Shown: positions 35,591-45,584 of the stretch, piece by piece
Numbering within the stretch: the first letter of the stretch is position 1
How the letters are laid out: each line of letters begins with the position of its first letter
Source of the DNA: Bacillus luti
Lineage (GTDB): Bacteria > Bacillota > Bacilli > Bacillales > Bacillaceae_G
Direction of reading: 5' to 3'
Length of the DNA stretch: 64,000 nucleotides
NCBI RefSeq assembly: GCF_001884105.1
Contig: NZ_MACI01000068.1
Location: 62,001-126,000, forward strand
Notes under the pieces: generated by a model
Told to the model about the DNA's origin: nothing
The model's database searches: none
Seen by the model: the letters and a program-made list of their open reading frames with translations, nothing else
Program-made: the position numbers and the translations under genes

Positions 35591-36340
35591 ATGGTACAGT
35601 CCATTGATCGAGCGATAAGTATTATAAAGTTGTTAAATTCTACGAATGAAAAAGAATATTGGGCTATTTCTGATATAGCGGATAGAACACATCTCCCGGT
35701 TAGTACAGTACATAGGTTACTTAACTCTCTAATCGAGCATGGGTTAGTTGCGCAAATTTCAGAAACAAAACAGTACAAAATCGGGCCAATGTGGATGGAA
35801 ATAGGATTACGTCAATTGGAGAAGGTAGATTACAGATCTGTTGCAAGAGAAGTGATGAAGCGTTTGGCCTTTGAAGTGGAAGAAAGTGTTTATTTGAACA
35901 TTCCAAACGGAACACATTCTATTATCATTGAAAGAATTGATAGTCCTTTAAAAATTCGAGTTATCGATAACTTAGGGGAACAAATTCCTCTCTCTATTGG
36001 CGCTGCAAACAAAACAATGCTTGCCAATATGAAACAGAATGAAATGGAGTACATTGTAGAACAGCTACTTTCTTCTTTACCAGAACAACAGCAAATTCTT
36101 TTAGATCAAATAGAGCAAATAAGAAATGAAGGATATGCGGTGAGTTATGGTGAAAAAACAGAAGGGACAGCTTCAGTAGCTGCACCTATTATAGGTTTTA
36201 ATCATAAAGTAGTAGGAGCATTAAGTATTGGATTAATTAGTCATCGCATCAATGATGATCGATTATCTTTTCTTATTCGTAATGTAAAACAAGCAGCTCA
36301 TGAGATTTCAATAAAAATCGGCAGTACATCAAAACTATAA
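35591..36340 (+). CDS. IclR-family transcriptional regulator
   Basis: 249 residues. The winged-helix domain (about 1-65) reads SIDRAISIIKLLN then LPVSTVHRLLNSLIEHGLV. The effector domain (about 75-245) has LGEQIPLSIGAANKTMLA and GYAVSYGEKTEGTASVAAPI. GAGGTGAG is 6 nt before the ATG. It sits between the divergent permease and the RocB-like gene, both preceded by the same motif, so it probably controls both. The ligand may be an amino acid or keto acid. Confidence 0.9.
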   Translation: MVQSIDRAISIIKLLNSTNEKEYWAISDIADRTHLPVSTVHRLLNSLIEHGLVAQISETKQYKIGPMWMEIGLRQLEKVDYRSVAREVMKRLAFEVEESVYLNIPNGTHSIIIERIDSPLKIRVIDNLGEQIPLSIGAANKTMLANMKQNEMEYIVEQLLSSLPEQQQILLDQIEQIRNEGYAVSYGEKTEGTASVAAPIIGFNHKVVGALSIGLISHRINDDRLSFLIRNVKQAAHEISIKIGSTSKL

Positions 36341-36387
36341 TTTTGATAGCTGTCGTCATTTTTTATTCATATATTGGAATTGATTTT

Positions 36388-36401
36388 CATAATGCGGAAA
36401 A
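36388..36401 (+). promoter_or_regulatory. Second copy of the IclR-linked motif
   Basis: CATAATGCGGAAAA, 14 bp, one mismatch from the copy before the permease. GGAAT also precedes it at 7 bp here and at 6 bp there. It lies just before the ribosome binding site of the RocB-like gene; its CATAAT could double as a -10. Confidence 0.55.
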
Positions 36402-36415
36402 ATAGGGGGATTTAT

Positions 36416-38056
36416 ATGTCAAAGTGGCAATCAAAAGAGCAATTGGTGCAATTATTAAGTAATCTTGTTGAAATTCCTAGTATTACAGGTTCAGAAGCTG
36501 AAGTAATATTGCCAGACTTTGTTGTAGAACAATTATCTGATTTACAATACTTCAAAGAAAATCCGCATCATTTACAAAAAAATCCGACGGGGGATGGACG
36601 GTATTTTGTTACAGCGTTAGTAAAGAAAAGTGATAGTACGAAAAATACCGTAATTCTTGTTAGTCATTTTGATGTTGTAGATGTACAAGATTACGGAGTG
36701 TGGAAAGAAGATGCATTTAATCCTAAAAAGTTAACGTCTATGTTCTATGCTCATAAAGATGAGCTACCAGATCATGTACGTGAAGATATAGAACAAGGAG
36801 ATTGGCTATTTGGCAGAGGAACAATGGACATGAAGTGCGGCCTCGCATTACAAATGGCAATGGTTGAGCAAGCTTGTGAAGGAAGATTTGATGGGAATGT
36901 TCTTTTATTAGCTGTTCCAGATGAAGAAGTGAATTCGGTAGGGATGAGAGCTGCTGTTCCGAGATTATTAGATTTAGCAAAAGAACATGACTTAGATTAT
37001 AAAACAGTCCTTAATTCAGAGCCTATGTTTTCAAGGCATCCTGGTGACCAAAATAAGTATATTTATACTGGTTCTATTGGGAAAGTGTTACCTGGTTTCC
37101 TATGCTATGGAAAAGAGACACATGTAGGCGAACCTTTTGCAGGCTTAAATGGGAGTTACATGGCTGCATTATTAACCGCAGAATTAGAATTGAACACAGA
37201 CCTTTGTGATATTGTAGAAGGAGAAGCGAGTCCACCGCCAACTAACTTGCTTCAAAGGGATTTAAAGGAGGATTATTCTGTACAAATTCCGCATCGTGCG
37301 GTCACATTATTTAACTTGTTTTTACTAGAACAATCAATGACGGATGTAGTTTCGTTATTACGTCAAAAAGTAACGAAAGTAGCAGAGAAAATCGAAGAGT
37401 CGTATGAAAAACATGCATATCGCTTTTCTAAATATAATCCGTTCATACCACCTAATCTCAAAGTAAATGTATTAACGTATGAAGAGCTTATCGCGTATGC
37501 AATTGAACAACATGGGAAAGAGAAAATAGATGAAATTCAATCTACTATTATAAAAAATAGAGAAGATAAAGATGATCGTGCGGTAACGATTGATTTAGTA
37601 GATAAATTAGCTATATTATGTAAAGAAAAAGCACCGATGATCGTGCAATTCTTTGCACCGCCGTACTACCCAGCTGTAAGCTCGCGCAACAATCCTTTAA
37701 TTAAAGAAGTAGTTGAAGAAATGGAAAAGTATGCCCATTATAATCATAGCATTACATTTGAAAATCAAAATTATTTCGGCGGAATTTCAGATTTGAGCTA
37801 TGTCGGTCTGCAGTATCCACTAGATTCAATGAGTTCTCTTGTAGACAATATGCCATTATGGGATAAAGGCTATTCGATTCCACTAAAGGAACTAGAAGAG
37901 TTTGACGTTCCAGTATTAAATATGGGACCAGTAGGAAAAGATGCACACCAATGGACAGAGCGTTTGGACGTAAATTACGCATTTGAAACGCTATTAGATA
38001 TGTTACCGATATGTATTGAAAAATTACTTGTTCCTAATAAAATTAAACAATCATAG
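36416..38056 (+). CDS. rocB: RocB-like M20 metallopeptidase
   Basis: 546 residues from ATG 36416, with GGGGGA just upstream; a longer frame from 36374 would include the operator motif. The M20 di-zinc motifs are SHFDVVD (His84, Asp86), FGRGTMDMKCG, PDEEVNS and, at the end, KDAHQWTERLDV. The length and the opening VEIPSITGSEAE with HPTGDGRYFVTALVK-type block match B. subtilis RocB of the arginine-utilisation operon, whose exact reaction is unproven; hydrolysis of a peptide or acylated amino acid is expected. It follows the IclR gene by 75 nt. Confidence 0.83.
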   Translation: MSKWQSKEQLVQLLSNLVEIPSITGSEAEVILPDFVVEQLSDLQYFKENPHHLQKNPTGDGRYFVTALVKKSDSTKNTVILVSHFDVVDVQDYGVWKEDAFNPKKLTSMFYAHKDELPDHVREDIEQGDWLFGRGTMDMKCGLALQMAMVEQACEGRFDGNVLLLAVPDEEVNSVGMRAAVPRLLDLAKEHDLDYKTVLNSEPMFSRHPGDQNKYIYTGSIGKVLPGFLCYGKETHVGEPFAGLNGSYMAALLTAELELNTDLCDIVEGEASPPPTNLLQRDLKEDYSVQIPHRAVTLFNLFLLEQSMTDVVSLLRQKVTKVAEKIEESYEKHAYRFSKYNPFIPPNLKVNVLTYEELIAYAIEQHGKEKIDEIQSTIIKNREDKDDRAVTIDLVDKLAILCKEKAPMIVQFFAPPYYPAVSSRNNPLIKEVVEEMEKYAHYNHSITFENQNYFGGISDLSYVGLQYPLDSMSSLVDNMPLWDKGYSIPLKELEEFDVPVLNMGPVGKDAHQWTERLDVNYAFETLLDMLPICIEKLLVPNKIKQS

Positions 38057-38218
38057 TAAGGCCTCTATAAGAGGGGAAGGATTGCAACTGAAAGATTCTG
38101 TTGTGTAATTTCTTAAGCCAATATAGGGTGTTCTGCTAGTAATGGGTAAGATATAAAACTAGTAGGTAAAAAGAAGATGTAAGTAGAAATGAACAAAATT
38201 ATTTTAATATAATAAAAA

Positions 38219-38262
38219 GTAAAACGGACAAACGTAGTTACTTATGAGTTTGTCCGTTTTAC
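38219..38262. terminator. Terminator between rocB-like gene and proC
   Basis: GTAAAACGGACAAAC pairs with GTTTGTCCGTTTTAC over a 14-nt loop, with T-rich DNA after it. The 38057-38218 stretch before it holds no gene. Confidence 0.85.
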
Positions 38263-38329
38263 TTTTAATAACAACGGCGGAGTATGTAAACCAAATGTGT
38301 ATAGAGTCAAAAAGATGTAAGGTTAGTTT

Positions 38330-39148
38330 TTATTTTTTAGTTGGATTAGATAGTTCAACAGACTTTTGTGTACAACGTTGCATAGCTGAAATGATGGCTG
38401 TTCGTAAACCTTTTTCCTCTAATACTGCTACAGCTTCTATAGTCGTTCCGCCAGGAGAACAAACCATATCTTTCAATGCACCTGGATGTATTCCAGTTTC
38501 AAGCACCATTTTTGCAGAGCCTAATACAGCTTGAGCTGCGAATTTATAGGCTTGATTTCTTGGCATACCATCTAGTACAGCAGCATCTGCCATCGCTTCT
38601 ATAATCATATATACGTAAGCTGGTGAAGAGCCACTTACAGATGTTACAACATCCATTAATTTTTCGCTTACGATCTCTGTTTGACCAAAGCTATTGAATA
38701 TGTTAAGTACATCCTCTAAATCTTTTTCTGTCACCATTTCATTAGGACATAACGCAGACATTCCTTCACCAACAAGAGCAGGTGTATTAGGCATGACTCG
38801 TATAACCTTTACCTTTTTACCAAAGGCATCCTCAGTACTTTTTATGCTTTTTCCGGCAGCAATCGTTACGACTATAGCATCGTCTTTTATTTGCTCTTTC
38901 ACTTCGTTAATTACTGATGAATACAGGTCAGGTTTGATGGATAAAATCAAAATATCAGCATTTTTAGCTACTTCATTGTTGTCAGTAGTGGTAGTTATTC
39001 CATATTGTTCACTAGAAGTCTTTAAATTCGTAGTGTTTAAATCTGAACAAATGATGTTACTTGAAGACACTATATTTTTGTTTAGCATCCCGCCGATGAT
39101 AGCCATCCCCATATTTCCGCATCCGATGAATCCAATTTGTTTATCCAT
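38330..39148 (-). CDS. proC: Pyrroline-5-carboxylate reductase
   Basis: 272 residues. N-terminal Rossmann fold IGFIGCGNMGMAIIGGML, then VIRVMPNTPALVGEGMSA, and the C-terminal signature near GIHPGALKDMVCSPGGTTIEAV. It makes the last step of proline synthesis, reducing pyrroline-5-carboxylate with NAD(P)H. It is divergent from proBA and has no T-box of its own, so the two halves of the pathway seem to be controlled separately. AAAGGAG lies unusually far (15 nt) from the ATG. Confidence 0.93.
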   Translation of the reverse strand: MDKQIGFIGCGNMGMAIIGGMLNKNIVSSSNIICSDLNTTNLKTSSEQYGITTTTDNNEVAKNADILILSIKPDLYSSVINEVKEQIKDDAIVVTIAAGKSIKSTEDAFGKKVKVIRVMPNTPALVGEGMSALCPNEMVTEKDLEDVLNIFNSFGQTEIVSEKLMDVVTSVSGSSPAYVYMIIEAMADAAVLDGMPRNQAYKFAAQAVLGSAKMVLETGIHPGALKDMVCSPGGTTIEAVAVLEEKGLRTAIISAMQRCTQKSVELSNPTKK

Positions 39149-39441
39149 AATAATTCAATTTTGCTCCTTTTATAATAAATTATATCATTTTGAAATTATT
39201 ATCTTAGAATAACAATAACATCTCCATGCAATATAAAGAAACATTCTAAGAGAATATATTCCTTTTTGCAACACCAAAAAATAAAAAATATTGTATTCGA
39301 CATTATGCAAATATATACACTGTAATTTCAGTTTTTATATTTATGAATCTAAGTTAAACTTATATCCAATTGTATTTTCATTCAGTAGGGCAATAATTTC
39401 ATACAAGTAACTTGCTGCTCTATTTATTTTTAAAATACCTC

Positions 39442-39727
39442 TTGACACCGAATCAAACTATATCGCATAATATAAAAAATTAAACCGAAAATCGTTGAAG
39501 GGAAATAGTACATATGTCTTCTTGCGAAAGAGAGTGGAATTCACCGGCTGAAAGATTCCTCGTATAGAATATATCGAACCTATCCCTGAGTCTTAAATGA
39601 AAGTTTAGGCGTTCGCCTGCGTTATAGGCACCAAGTGGATATCTATGTATATCAATTAAGGTGGTACCGCGGAACAATGACCGTTTCGTCCTTTTTATTT
39701 TATGAAGGGCGAAGCGGTCATTTTTAT
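39442..39727 (+). promoter_or_regulatory. T-box leader, probable proline type, controlling proBA
   Basis: Promoter TTGACA (39442-39447) and CATAAT (39466-39471). The leader contains the AGTA element after the first stem, the conserved T-box AAGGTGGTACCGCGG (39659-39673) that pairs with an uncharged tRNA acceptor end, and a terminator (39677-39727) with GACCG/CGGTC stem and T run. A CCT triplet at 39579-39581, in GAACCTAT before CCCTGAG, sits where the specifier codon is expected, which suits proline. The rest of 39149-39441 has no gene. Confidence 0.88.
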
Positions 39728-39841
39728 TTTGCCCTTTCATACGAGAGATGCGGTATTGAAGAAGGTAGACATAGCTGCAAGCTGTATGAAGAAAAGTGTA
39801 ATTTATTAAAAACTTTGATTTTAGACTTTGGGGGTACAAAA

Positions 39842-40945
39842 ATGAAAAAACAACGAATTGTTGTAAAGATTGGGAGTAGTTCCTTGGCAGATAGTCATGG
39901 AGGAATTTCTAAAAAACAGATTTCAGATCACGTCGCCGCACTGGCTCGATTGAAAGAAGAAGGGCATGAAGTTTTGTTAATTACATCTGGGGCCGTCGCC
40001 GCAGGTTTTTCTGCCCTAGGCTATCCTAGTAGACCTGTAACAATTAAAGGAAAACAGGCTGCAGCAGCTGTCGGACAAAGTTTATTAATGCAGGCGTACA
40101 CGGAGGAATTCCGTAAATATGGTATCGTTACTGCGCAACTATTGCTGACGAGAAGTGATTTTTCTAGAAAAGAACAATATAGTAACGCTTACGCTACTTT
40201 AGGAGAGCTACTAAGCCGTTCTGCGCTTCCTATCATCAATGAAAATGATTCCATTTCTTTAGAGGAGCTGACGTTCGGTGATAATGATATGCTGTCAGCT
40301 TTAGTAAGCGGACTTGTGTCGGCGGATATGCTTATGATTTTTACGGATGTGAACGGTTTATATGATAAAAATCCTCAGAAGCATGCAGATGCGAAGAAAT
40401 ATTATTTCCTTCCAGAAGTTACGGAAGAAATCGCTTCTCTTGCAGGAGATGCCGGATCAAAACTTGGGACTGGCGGTATGAAATCAAAAATTGATGCGGC
40501 AAAGACAGCACTCTCTCTTGGTGTAAGTGTATTTATCGGAACAGGACGTGGACAAGAGAAGTTTGTAGATGTTTTGAAGGGCAAAGGTGATGGAACGTAT
40601 GTCGGAAATGCTCCTCAAAAAGAAATGAAGATGAACAAGCAATGGATTGCTTTACATTCACTTGTTAGCGGACAAATAGAAGTAGACGCCGGAGCTGCTA
40701 CTGCTATCATTCAGCAAGGAAAAAGTCTTCTTCCTGCTGGTGTTACGAATGTGTCAGGATTTTTCCAAGTGGGTGAAGTTGTAGAGGTTGTAACGCAACA
40801 AGGGCGTGTAATAGGAAAAGGACAATGCACATATAGTGCAGAGGAACTAAGGGAAGTAAAAGGTATGCAAAGCCAAGATATTCAAGCAAGAGGCGACAGA
40901 AATAATTATGAAGTCATCCATAGGGACCATTGGGTTTCATTTTAA
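39842..40945 (+). CDS. proB: Glutamate 5-kinase
   Basis: 367 residues from ATG 39842, with GGGGG before it; the frame reads back through the T-box, so the longer version is not real. The amino-acid kinase domain (about 1-260) begins [13 protein letters not shown] and contains [21 protein letters not shown] and [18 protein letters not shown]-terminal PUA domain (about 278-355) follows. It phosphorylates glutamate as the first and feedback-inhibited step of proline synthesis. Forty nt separate it from proA. Confidence 0.95.
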   Translation: MKKQRIVVKIGSSSLADSHGGISKKQISDHVAALARLKEEGHEVLLITSGAVAAGFSALGYPSRPVTIKGKQAAAAVGQSLLMQAYTEEFRKYGIVTAQLLLTRSDFSRKEQYSNAYATLGELLSRSALPIINENDSISLEELTFGDNDMLSALVSGLVSADMLMIFTDVNGLYDKNPQKHADAKKYYFLPEVTEEIASLAGDAGSKLGTGGMKSKIDAAKTALSLGVSVFIGTGRGQEKFVDVLKGKGDGTYVGNAPQKEMKMNKQWIALHSLVSGQIEVDAGAATAIIQQGKSLLPAGVTNVSGFFQVGEVVEVVTQQGRVIGKGQCTYSAEELREVKGMQSQDIQARGDRNNYEVIHRDHWVSF

Positions 40946-40985
40946 GATTAGAGATTAATTTGAACTTAAAAAGGAGGAAACAAAA

Positions 40986-42233
40986 ATGAATGAAGTGTTG
41001 GCAAAAGGGAAAAAAGCGAAAGAGGTTGCTAGAGAACTTGTGCTTAAATCTACAGATCAAAAAAATGAAGCACTTGCTATGGTTGCTGATCAGTTAATAG
41101 CAGAAACAGCTTATATTTTAGAGGAAAACAAACGTGATATTGAAGAAGGGAAGGCGAAAGGATTTACTGATGCGCTTCTTGATCGCCTTATGCTGAATGA
41201 ACAGCGTATTGTTGATATGACAGAGGGAATTAAGCAGTTGATTGATTTACGTGATCCAATTGGAGAATGTGTAAGTGCATGGGAACGACCAAATGGACTA
41301 TCTATTCAGGAGATGCGCGTACCACTTGGTGTTGTCGGGATGATTTACGAGGCAAGACCGAATGTGACGGTGGATGCTGCTACAATTTGTTTGAAAACAG
41401 GAAACGCAGTAATATTACGCGGTAGTTCTTCTGCTATTCATTCTAATAAAGCAATCGTTGCCGTTATTCACAGGGCGCTCAAACAAACAAGCTTACCTCA
41501 AGAAAGCGTACAGCTTATAGAAGATACAACGCGAGATAGCGCAAAGCAGTTGTTTACAATGAATGATTACCTAGACGTTCTCATTCCAAGAGGTGGCAAA
41601 CAATTAATCGATACTGTTGTGAGAGAAGCGTCTGTTCCAGTACTTGAAACAGGTGCGGGAAATTGTCATATTTTCATTGATGAAACAGCGAATACGCAAA
41701 TGGCAATTGATATTATTATAAATGCAAAAACGCAGCGTCCATCTGTGTGTAATGCAATTGAAACGATTGTACTTCATGAGAAGTGGGCGCAGCAATATGG
41801 TAGCGAGTTGTTTTCTACTTTGAAGGAAAGAGGCGTGGAGCTACGTGGTGATCAAAAAGCAAGTACAATTGATTCATCAATTGTACTTGCTTCAGAGGAA
41901 GACTGGGGGACAGAATTTTTATCTCTCACATTGGCAGTTAAAGTAGTTTCTTCTATAGAAGAAGCGATTCATCACATAAATACGTATGGATCTATGCATT
42001 CTGAAGCGATTATTACAGAGGACGAGGAAAATGTCAGCAAATTTTTCACTTCTGTTGATGCGGCTGCACTGTATCATAATGCATCAACTCGTTTTACTGA
42101 TGGATCTGAATTTGGATTTGGAGCAGAAATTGGCATCAGTACACAAAAGTTACACGTAAGGGGACCAATGGGGCTTCCTGCATTAACTTCTACAAAATAT
42201 GTGATTCGTGGAAATGGACAAATTCGAAAATAA
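40986..42233 (+). CDS. proA: Glutamate-5-semialdehyde dehydrogenase (gamma-glutamyl phosphate reductase)
   Basis: 415 residues, aldehyde dehydrogenase superfamily. [40 protein letters not shown], and the catalytic Cys in [13 protein letters not shown] are diagnostic. It reduces gamma-glutamyl phosphate with NADPH. AAAGGAGG lies 7-8 nt before the ATG. It is the second gene of the T-box-controlled operon. Confidence 0.95.
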   Translation: MNEVLAKGKKAKEVARELVLKSTDQKNEALAMVADQLIAETAYILEENKRDIEEGKAKGFTDALLDRLMLNEQRIVDMTEGIKQLIDLRDPIGECVSAWERPNGLSIQEMRVPLGVVGMIYEARPNVTVDAATICLKTGNAVILRGSSSAIHSNKAIVAVIHRALKQTSLPQESVQLIEDTTRDSAKQLFTMNDYLDVLIPRGGKQLIDTVVREASVPVLETGAGNCHIFIDETANTQMAIDIIINAKTQRPSVCNAIETIVLHEKWAQQYGSELFSTLKERGVELRGDQKASTIDSSIVLASEEDWGTEFLSLTLAVKVVSSIEEAIHHINTYGSMHSEAIITEDEENVSKFFTSVDAAALYHNASTRFTDGSEFGFGAEIGISTQKLHVRGPMGLPALTSTKYVIRGNGQIRK

Positions 42234-42237
42234 TAAT

Positions 42238-42270
42238 AAAAGACACTCAATTGGCTTGGGTGTCTTTTAT
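42238..42270. terminator. Bidirectional terminator of proBA and nupC-like gene
   Basis: AAAAGACACTCAA pairs with TTGGGTGTCTTTT, with a T run on the plus side and A-rich DNA before it. Confidence 0.85.
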
Positions 42271-42282
42271 TTTAAAAATTAT

Positions 42283-43476
42283 TTACCATACAAATAGTCC
42301 AACGAGCATAGCGCTTAATAGGGAAACTGCCATTCCGCTCACAAGAAGCTTCCAAACATTTTTCCCGATGACTGATGATTTTTCGCCGCCAAATAATGAA
42401 TTGTAAGTTCCATAAATCATACCTACTGTACTAAAGTTAGCAAAGGAAGCTAGAAATGTTGTTGCAACCGCAACCGTATGCGGTTGTAAAGACTTTAAGT
42501 TTGATTTTAAATCCATCATTGCCACAAATTCATTCGTTGTTATTTTGATCCCCATTAATTCAGCTACATACATAGCTTCTTTTCCTGATAAACCAAGTAA
42601 AAAGGCAAAAGGACTAAAGATAATGGAGAAGATTTTTTGAATTGTTAAACCCGTTACAAAAAATCCTAAAATCCCATTTAAACATGCTGTTAAAGCTACA
42701 TATCCAATTACCATAGCTAAAATAACGATAACCATATTCATCCCGACTAACATACTGTTTGAAATAGTAGAAAAGAAATCCTTTTTTTCATGTTTGGAAG
42801 GTGAATAAACAACATCTTCTTCTTTCGGGACTTCTACAGGGTTTAAAACATTGGCTAAAATTAATGCGTTAATACAGTTTAAAGGAATAGCACTGAAAAT
42901 ATATGTTGCTGGGACCATTGATAAATAAGCACCAAGAATGGATCCGCTAACGCTACTCATACTCATAATTCCAAAAGTCAGCAAACGATTTTCTTTTAAC
43001 ACAGATAATTGATCACGAACAACTGCAAGTGCTTCCGTATTTCCTAAAAACATCATTTGAATGGAAAAGAAGCTTTCTAACTTTGGTAAACGAGAAATCT
43101 TTGAAATAACTGCACCTACTTTATCAATAATCCAAGTTAAGATTCCGAAATAAGAAAGAATATCGAAAAAAGTAATAACGAAAATGATAGGAAGTAATGC
43201 GCTAAAGAAGAAATCAATGTGTGGACTGTCCATAGCTGAAGGAAATGCAAATCGAATACCTTCATTCGCACATGCTAGTAGCCAACTGAAAAATGACGCA
43301 ATTTTATTAATGATAATACTGCCGAGCTTCGTCCCTAACATAAACCATGTAATAAAGAGCTCCAATATGATGAGAATAATGATTGGTCTCCATTGTATTT
43401 GTTTTTTATTAGGCGAACATAGGAAAACGAATAGTATAACAATGAAAATCCCTAACATATTTAATATGAAATGCAT
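42283..43476 (-). CDS. Concentrative nucleoside transporter (NupC family)
   Basis: 397 residues with about 9-10 membrane segments. MMFLGNTEALAVVRDQL, SVSGSILGAYLSMVPATYIFSA and LLGLSGKEAMYVAELMGIKITTNEFVAM are the substrate- and sodium/proton-binding blocks of the CNT family. AAGGAG lies about 8 nt before the ATG. A promoter (TTTACA at 43563-43568, TATAAT at 43539-43544, minus strand, 18 bp apart) precedes it, and a GAGGCTT/AAGCCTC hairpin sits just before the ribosome binding site. It imports nucleosides with H+ or Na+. Confidence 0.9.
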   Translation of the reverse strand: MHFILNMLGIFIVILFVFLCSPNKKQIQWRPIIILIILELFITWFMLGTKLGSIIINKIASFFSWLLACANEGIRFAFPSAMDSPHIDFFFSALLPIIFVITFFDILSYFGILTWIIDKVGAVISKISRLPKLESFFSIQMMFLGNTEALAVVRDQLSVLKENRLLTFGIMSMSSVSGSILGAYLSMVPATYIFSAIPLNCINALILANVLNPVEVPKEEDVVYSPSKHEKKDFFSTISNSMLVGMNMVIVILAMVIGYVALTACLNGILGFFVTGLTIQKIFSIIFSPFAFLLGLSGKEAMYVAELMGIKITTNEFVAMMDLKSNLKSLQPHTVAVATTFLASFANFSTVGMIYGTYNSLFGGEKSSVIGKNVWKLLVSGMAVSLLSAMLVGLFVW

Positions 43477-43692
43477 GTCAACAACTCCTTGAGGCTTATT
43501 ATTTGTATATAAAAAAGCCTCTATTCTTCCAAATTTGGATTATAATCAGAAGTTATGAAGAATGTAAATTATGTTAGGGGTCAATCTATTTCAATTTTCC
43601 TTATTTTGAGTAATAGCAGTAATTACCGGGGGATTGGTGTAACAGTTAGCTTGTTTTGTTACGTGTTAAAATTAAGAAATTTTAGTCATCGT

Positions 43693-44184
43693 TTATAAAT
43701 AAGAACGATGAGTTGGCCATGAACCTTGGAGTTTCCGAAGTTGTATAATTTGTCCGGTATGATAAGCGTCGTGTAAAAGGATATTCATATATTGTTGCCA
43801 AACTGGTAAAGAAGGACTTAGTTGATCTAGTTCCGCTTCTTGAAGGAATGTTAATGAAGATTGTAAGGCATCATGTACTCGAAGCGTTAGCTTGACGGTT
43901 TGTTGCCAAGCGTCATCGTCATTAGGTCCACCTTGGATAAAGGTTTCATCATTATTTTGTGGAGCAACAAATGTATCATCTTCATGTAAGCGGGAAAGTA
44001 AGCGCTCTTTAAAAATTAATAAATGGTTTACATTTTCCCAAATTGTATTACTGGCAAAGCCTTCTGGTTTCCAACACGCTTGTTCAGCGGTAAGATTCTT
44101 TAACGTTTCCGATATCGGTGGATACCACTCTTCTTCGTAAAAAACTTGTTTGACACCATTTTGCAACATCTCTTTTTTACTCAT
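43693..44184 (-). CDS. DinB-like four-helix protein
   Basis: 163 residues. The DinB/YfiT-like metal site is visible as the helix IWENVNHLLIFKERL and the C-terminal helix LLHDAYHTGQIIQLRKL. AGGAGG is 7-8 nt before the ATG. Many such proteins are thiol-S-transferases using bacillithiol, or damage-inducible enzymes; the role here is open. Divergent from the ArsR-like gene. Confidence 0.85.
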   Translation of the reverse strand: MSKKEMLQNGVKQVFYEEEWYPPISETLKNLTAEQACWKPEGFASNTIWENVNHLLIFKERLLSRLHEDDTFVAPQNNDETFIQGGPNDDDAWQQTVKLTLRVHDALQSSLTFLQEAELDQLSPSLPVWQQYMNILLHDAYHTGQIIQLRKLQGSWPTHRSYL

Positions 44185-44483
44185 TCGTATAACCTCCTGC
44201 TCATTTTCTTAAGAAATACTTTCTTTTTTCTCATCAATAAACCTTCTCTATAGCTGAACAAGAGAAGGAACAACGTATAATAGATTTTTTACAAAAGAAT
44301 CTTCATTATTAATACGACATTTAACAATCGATGTTTGCATTGAGTCAGAATGAAAACGATTATAAACCTTTTTCTATTTGTTCTTCGATAAAAGTTTTTG
44401 ATTTGTAATAAAATTCTAAAAATGTAGAAGGTATAATTCGATAAAAATAGAATTTAATACGTAACAAACAAGGAGGAGATAAA

Positions 44484-45527
44484 ATGGAAGTCTTTCACGT
44501 AACGAGCAGAAAGAGGGAGACATACAACGTTCAAATGAGATATTCGATACTTTTCGAATGTGCACTTGGCATTGCAGCGATTACTCATAAAAGGTTAATT
44601 GATACACTTGAAAAGTCTCAAAGTGATTGGGAAGAGATTAGACAATCATTAACAAAAGAGATGAGAGAGCAATTACAGTTTGTAGAAGAACATAATACGT
44701 GGAAAGCGTTGCTTCAGTTGTTGTATGAAGGGGATTTTCAGGATTTATTGCAGTTTAAAGTAAAGGTCGATTCGCTCTCAGAAGAAGATTTGAAGTTTAT
44801 ATGTTTACCGTTTTTAGGGGAGAAGTATGAAGAGAAAAGACGTTTAGCGGCAAGTGGAAACGTAACTTCAATACATGAGCTAATGGAACTGACACAAGAC
44901 CATCAGTTTTTCTCTACTTATATTCGTTTTATATGTGATGTTGATGTACAAGTGCTGAAATCTCATTTAATCGCTGTTATGACAGGTTGGTATGAGAGCG
45001 TTATTAAGAAAGAGGAAGAAGAACTACTTTCTATATTAAAGCGAGACTATGAAGCAAAGAATGAAATGAATAAAAAAATGAAACCAGAAGAGTTTGTCGA
45101 GTGGGCCACTGGCGGTGTGAACTATATGCCAGAGCCAAGTGTTCATCACGTACTTCTTATTCCGCAAATGACGTATAGACCGTGGAATATTGAAGCCGAT
45201 ATTGAAGATACGAAGGTGTTTCATTATCCAGTTGCGAGTGAAAGCATTCATCCTGAAGATCCATATGAACCGAATTATTTTTTAGTTCAAAAGCATAAAG
45301 CACTTGGGGATGAAGCAAGATTACGCATTGTAAAAATGTTGTTTGAAAAAGAACGTACATTGCAGGAAATGACAGAAAGATTGCAACTAGGTAAATCGAC
45401 AGTACATCATCATTTGAAACTGTTACGTGCAGCGAAGTTAGTTGATATACATGACGGAAAGTATGTATTAAGGAAGAAAGCAGTTCAGTCGTTAGCGAAA
45501 GAATTAGAGGCGTTTCTAGATAGATAA
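44484..45527 (+). CDS. ArsR-type regulator with N-terminal ligand domain
   Basis: 347 residues. A large N-terminal domain (about 1-260, DUF5937-like) is followed by an ArsR winged helix (about 272-345: HKALGDEARLRIVKMLFE, TLQEMTERLQLGKSTVHHHLKLL). AAGGAGGAG precedes the ATG. Fifty-seven nt downstream begins an MFS transporter, so the usual reading is a regulator of its own efflux pump. No metal-binding Cys box is present, so a metal sensor is unlikely. Confidence 0.82.
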   Translation: MEVFHVTSRKRETYNVQMRYSILFECALGIAAITHKRLIDTLEKSQSDWEEIRQSLTKEMREQLQFVEEHNTWKALLQLLYEGDFQDLLQFKVKVDSLSEEDLKFICLPFLGEKYEEKRRLAASGNVTSIHELMELTQDHQFFSTYIRFICDVDVQVLKSHLIAVMTGWYESVIKKEEEELLSILKRDYEAKNEMNKKMKPEEFVEWATGGVNYMPEPSVHHVLLIPQMTYRPWNIEADIEDTKVFHYPVASESIHPEDPYEPNYFLVQKHKALGDEARLRIVKMLFEKERTLQEMTERLQLGKSTVHHHLKLLRAAKLVDIHDGKYVLRKKAVQSLAKELEAFLDR

Positions 45528-45584
45528 TATACAACGAGAATGTACATAAAGGGAGGAATTTAAGAGGAAAGTTGGCGAGCTATA

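Noticed and set aside
38694-39212. 172-codon plus-strand frame antisense to proC
   Set aside because: It mirrors the proC frame, has no good start site and no family character; proC is certain on the other strand.
39635-39841. 69-codon upstream extension of proB
   Set aside because: It reads through the T-box and terminator; the ATG at 39842 has its own site and starts the conserved kinase domain.
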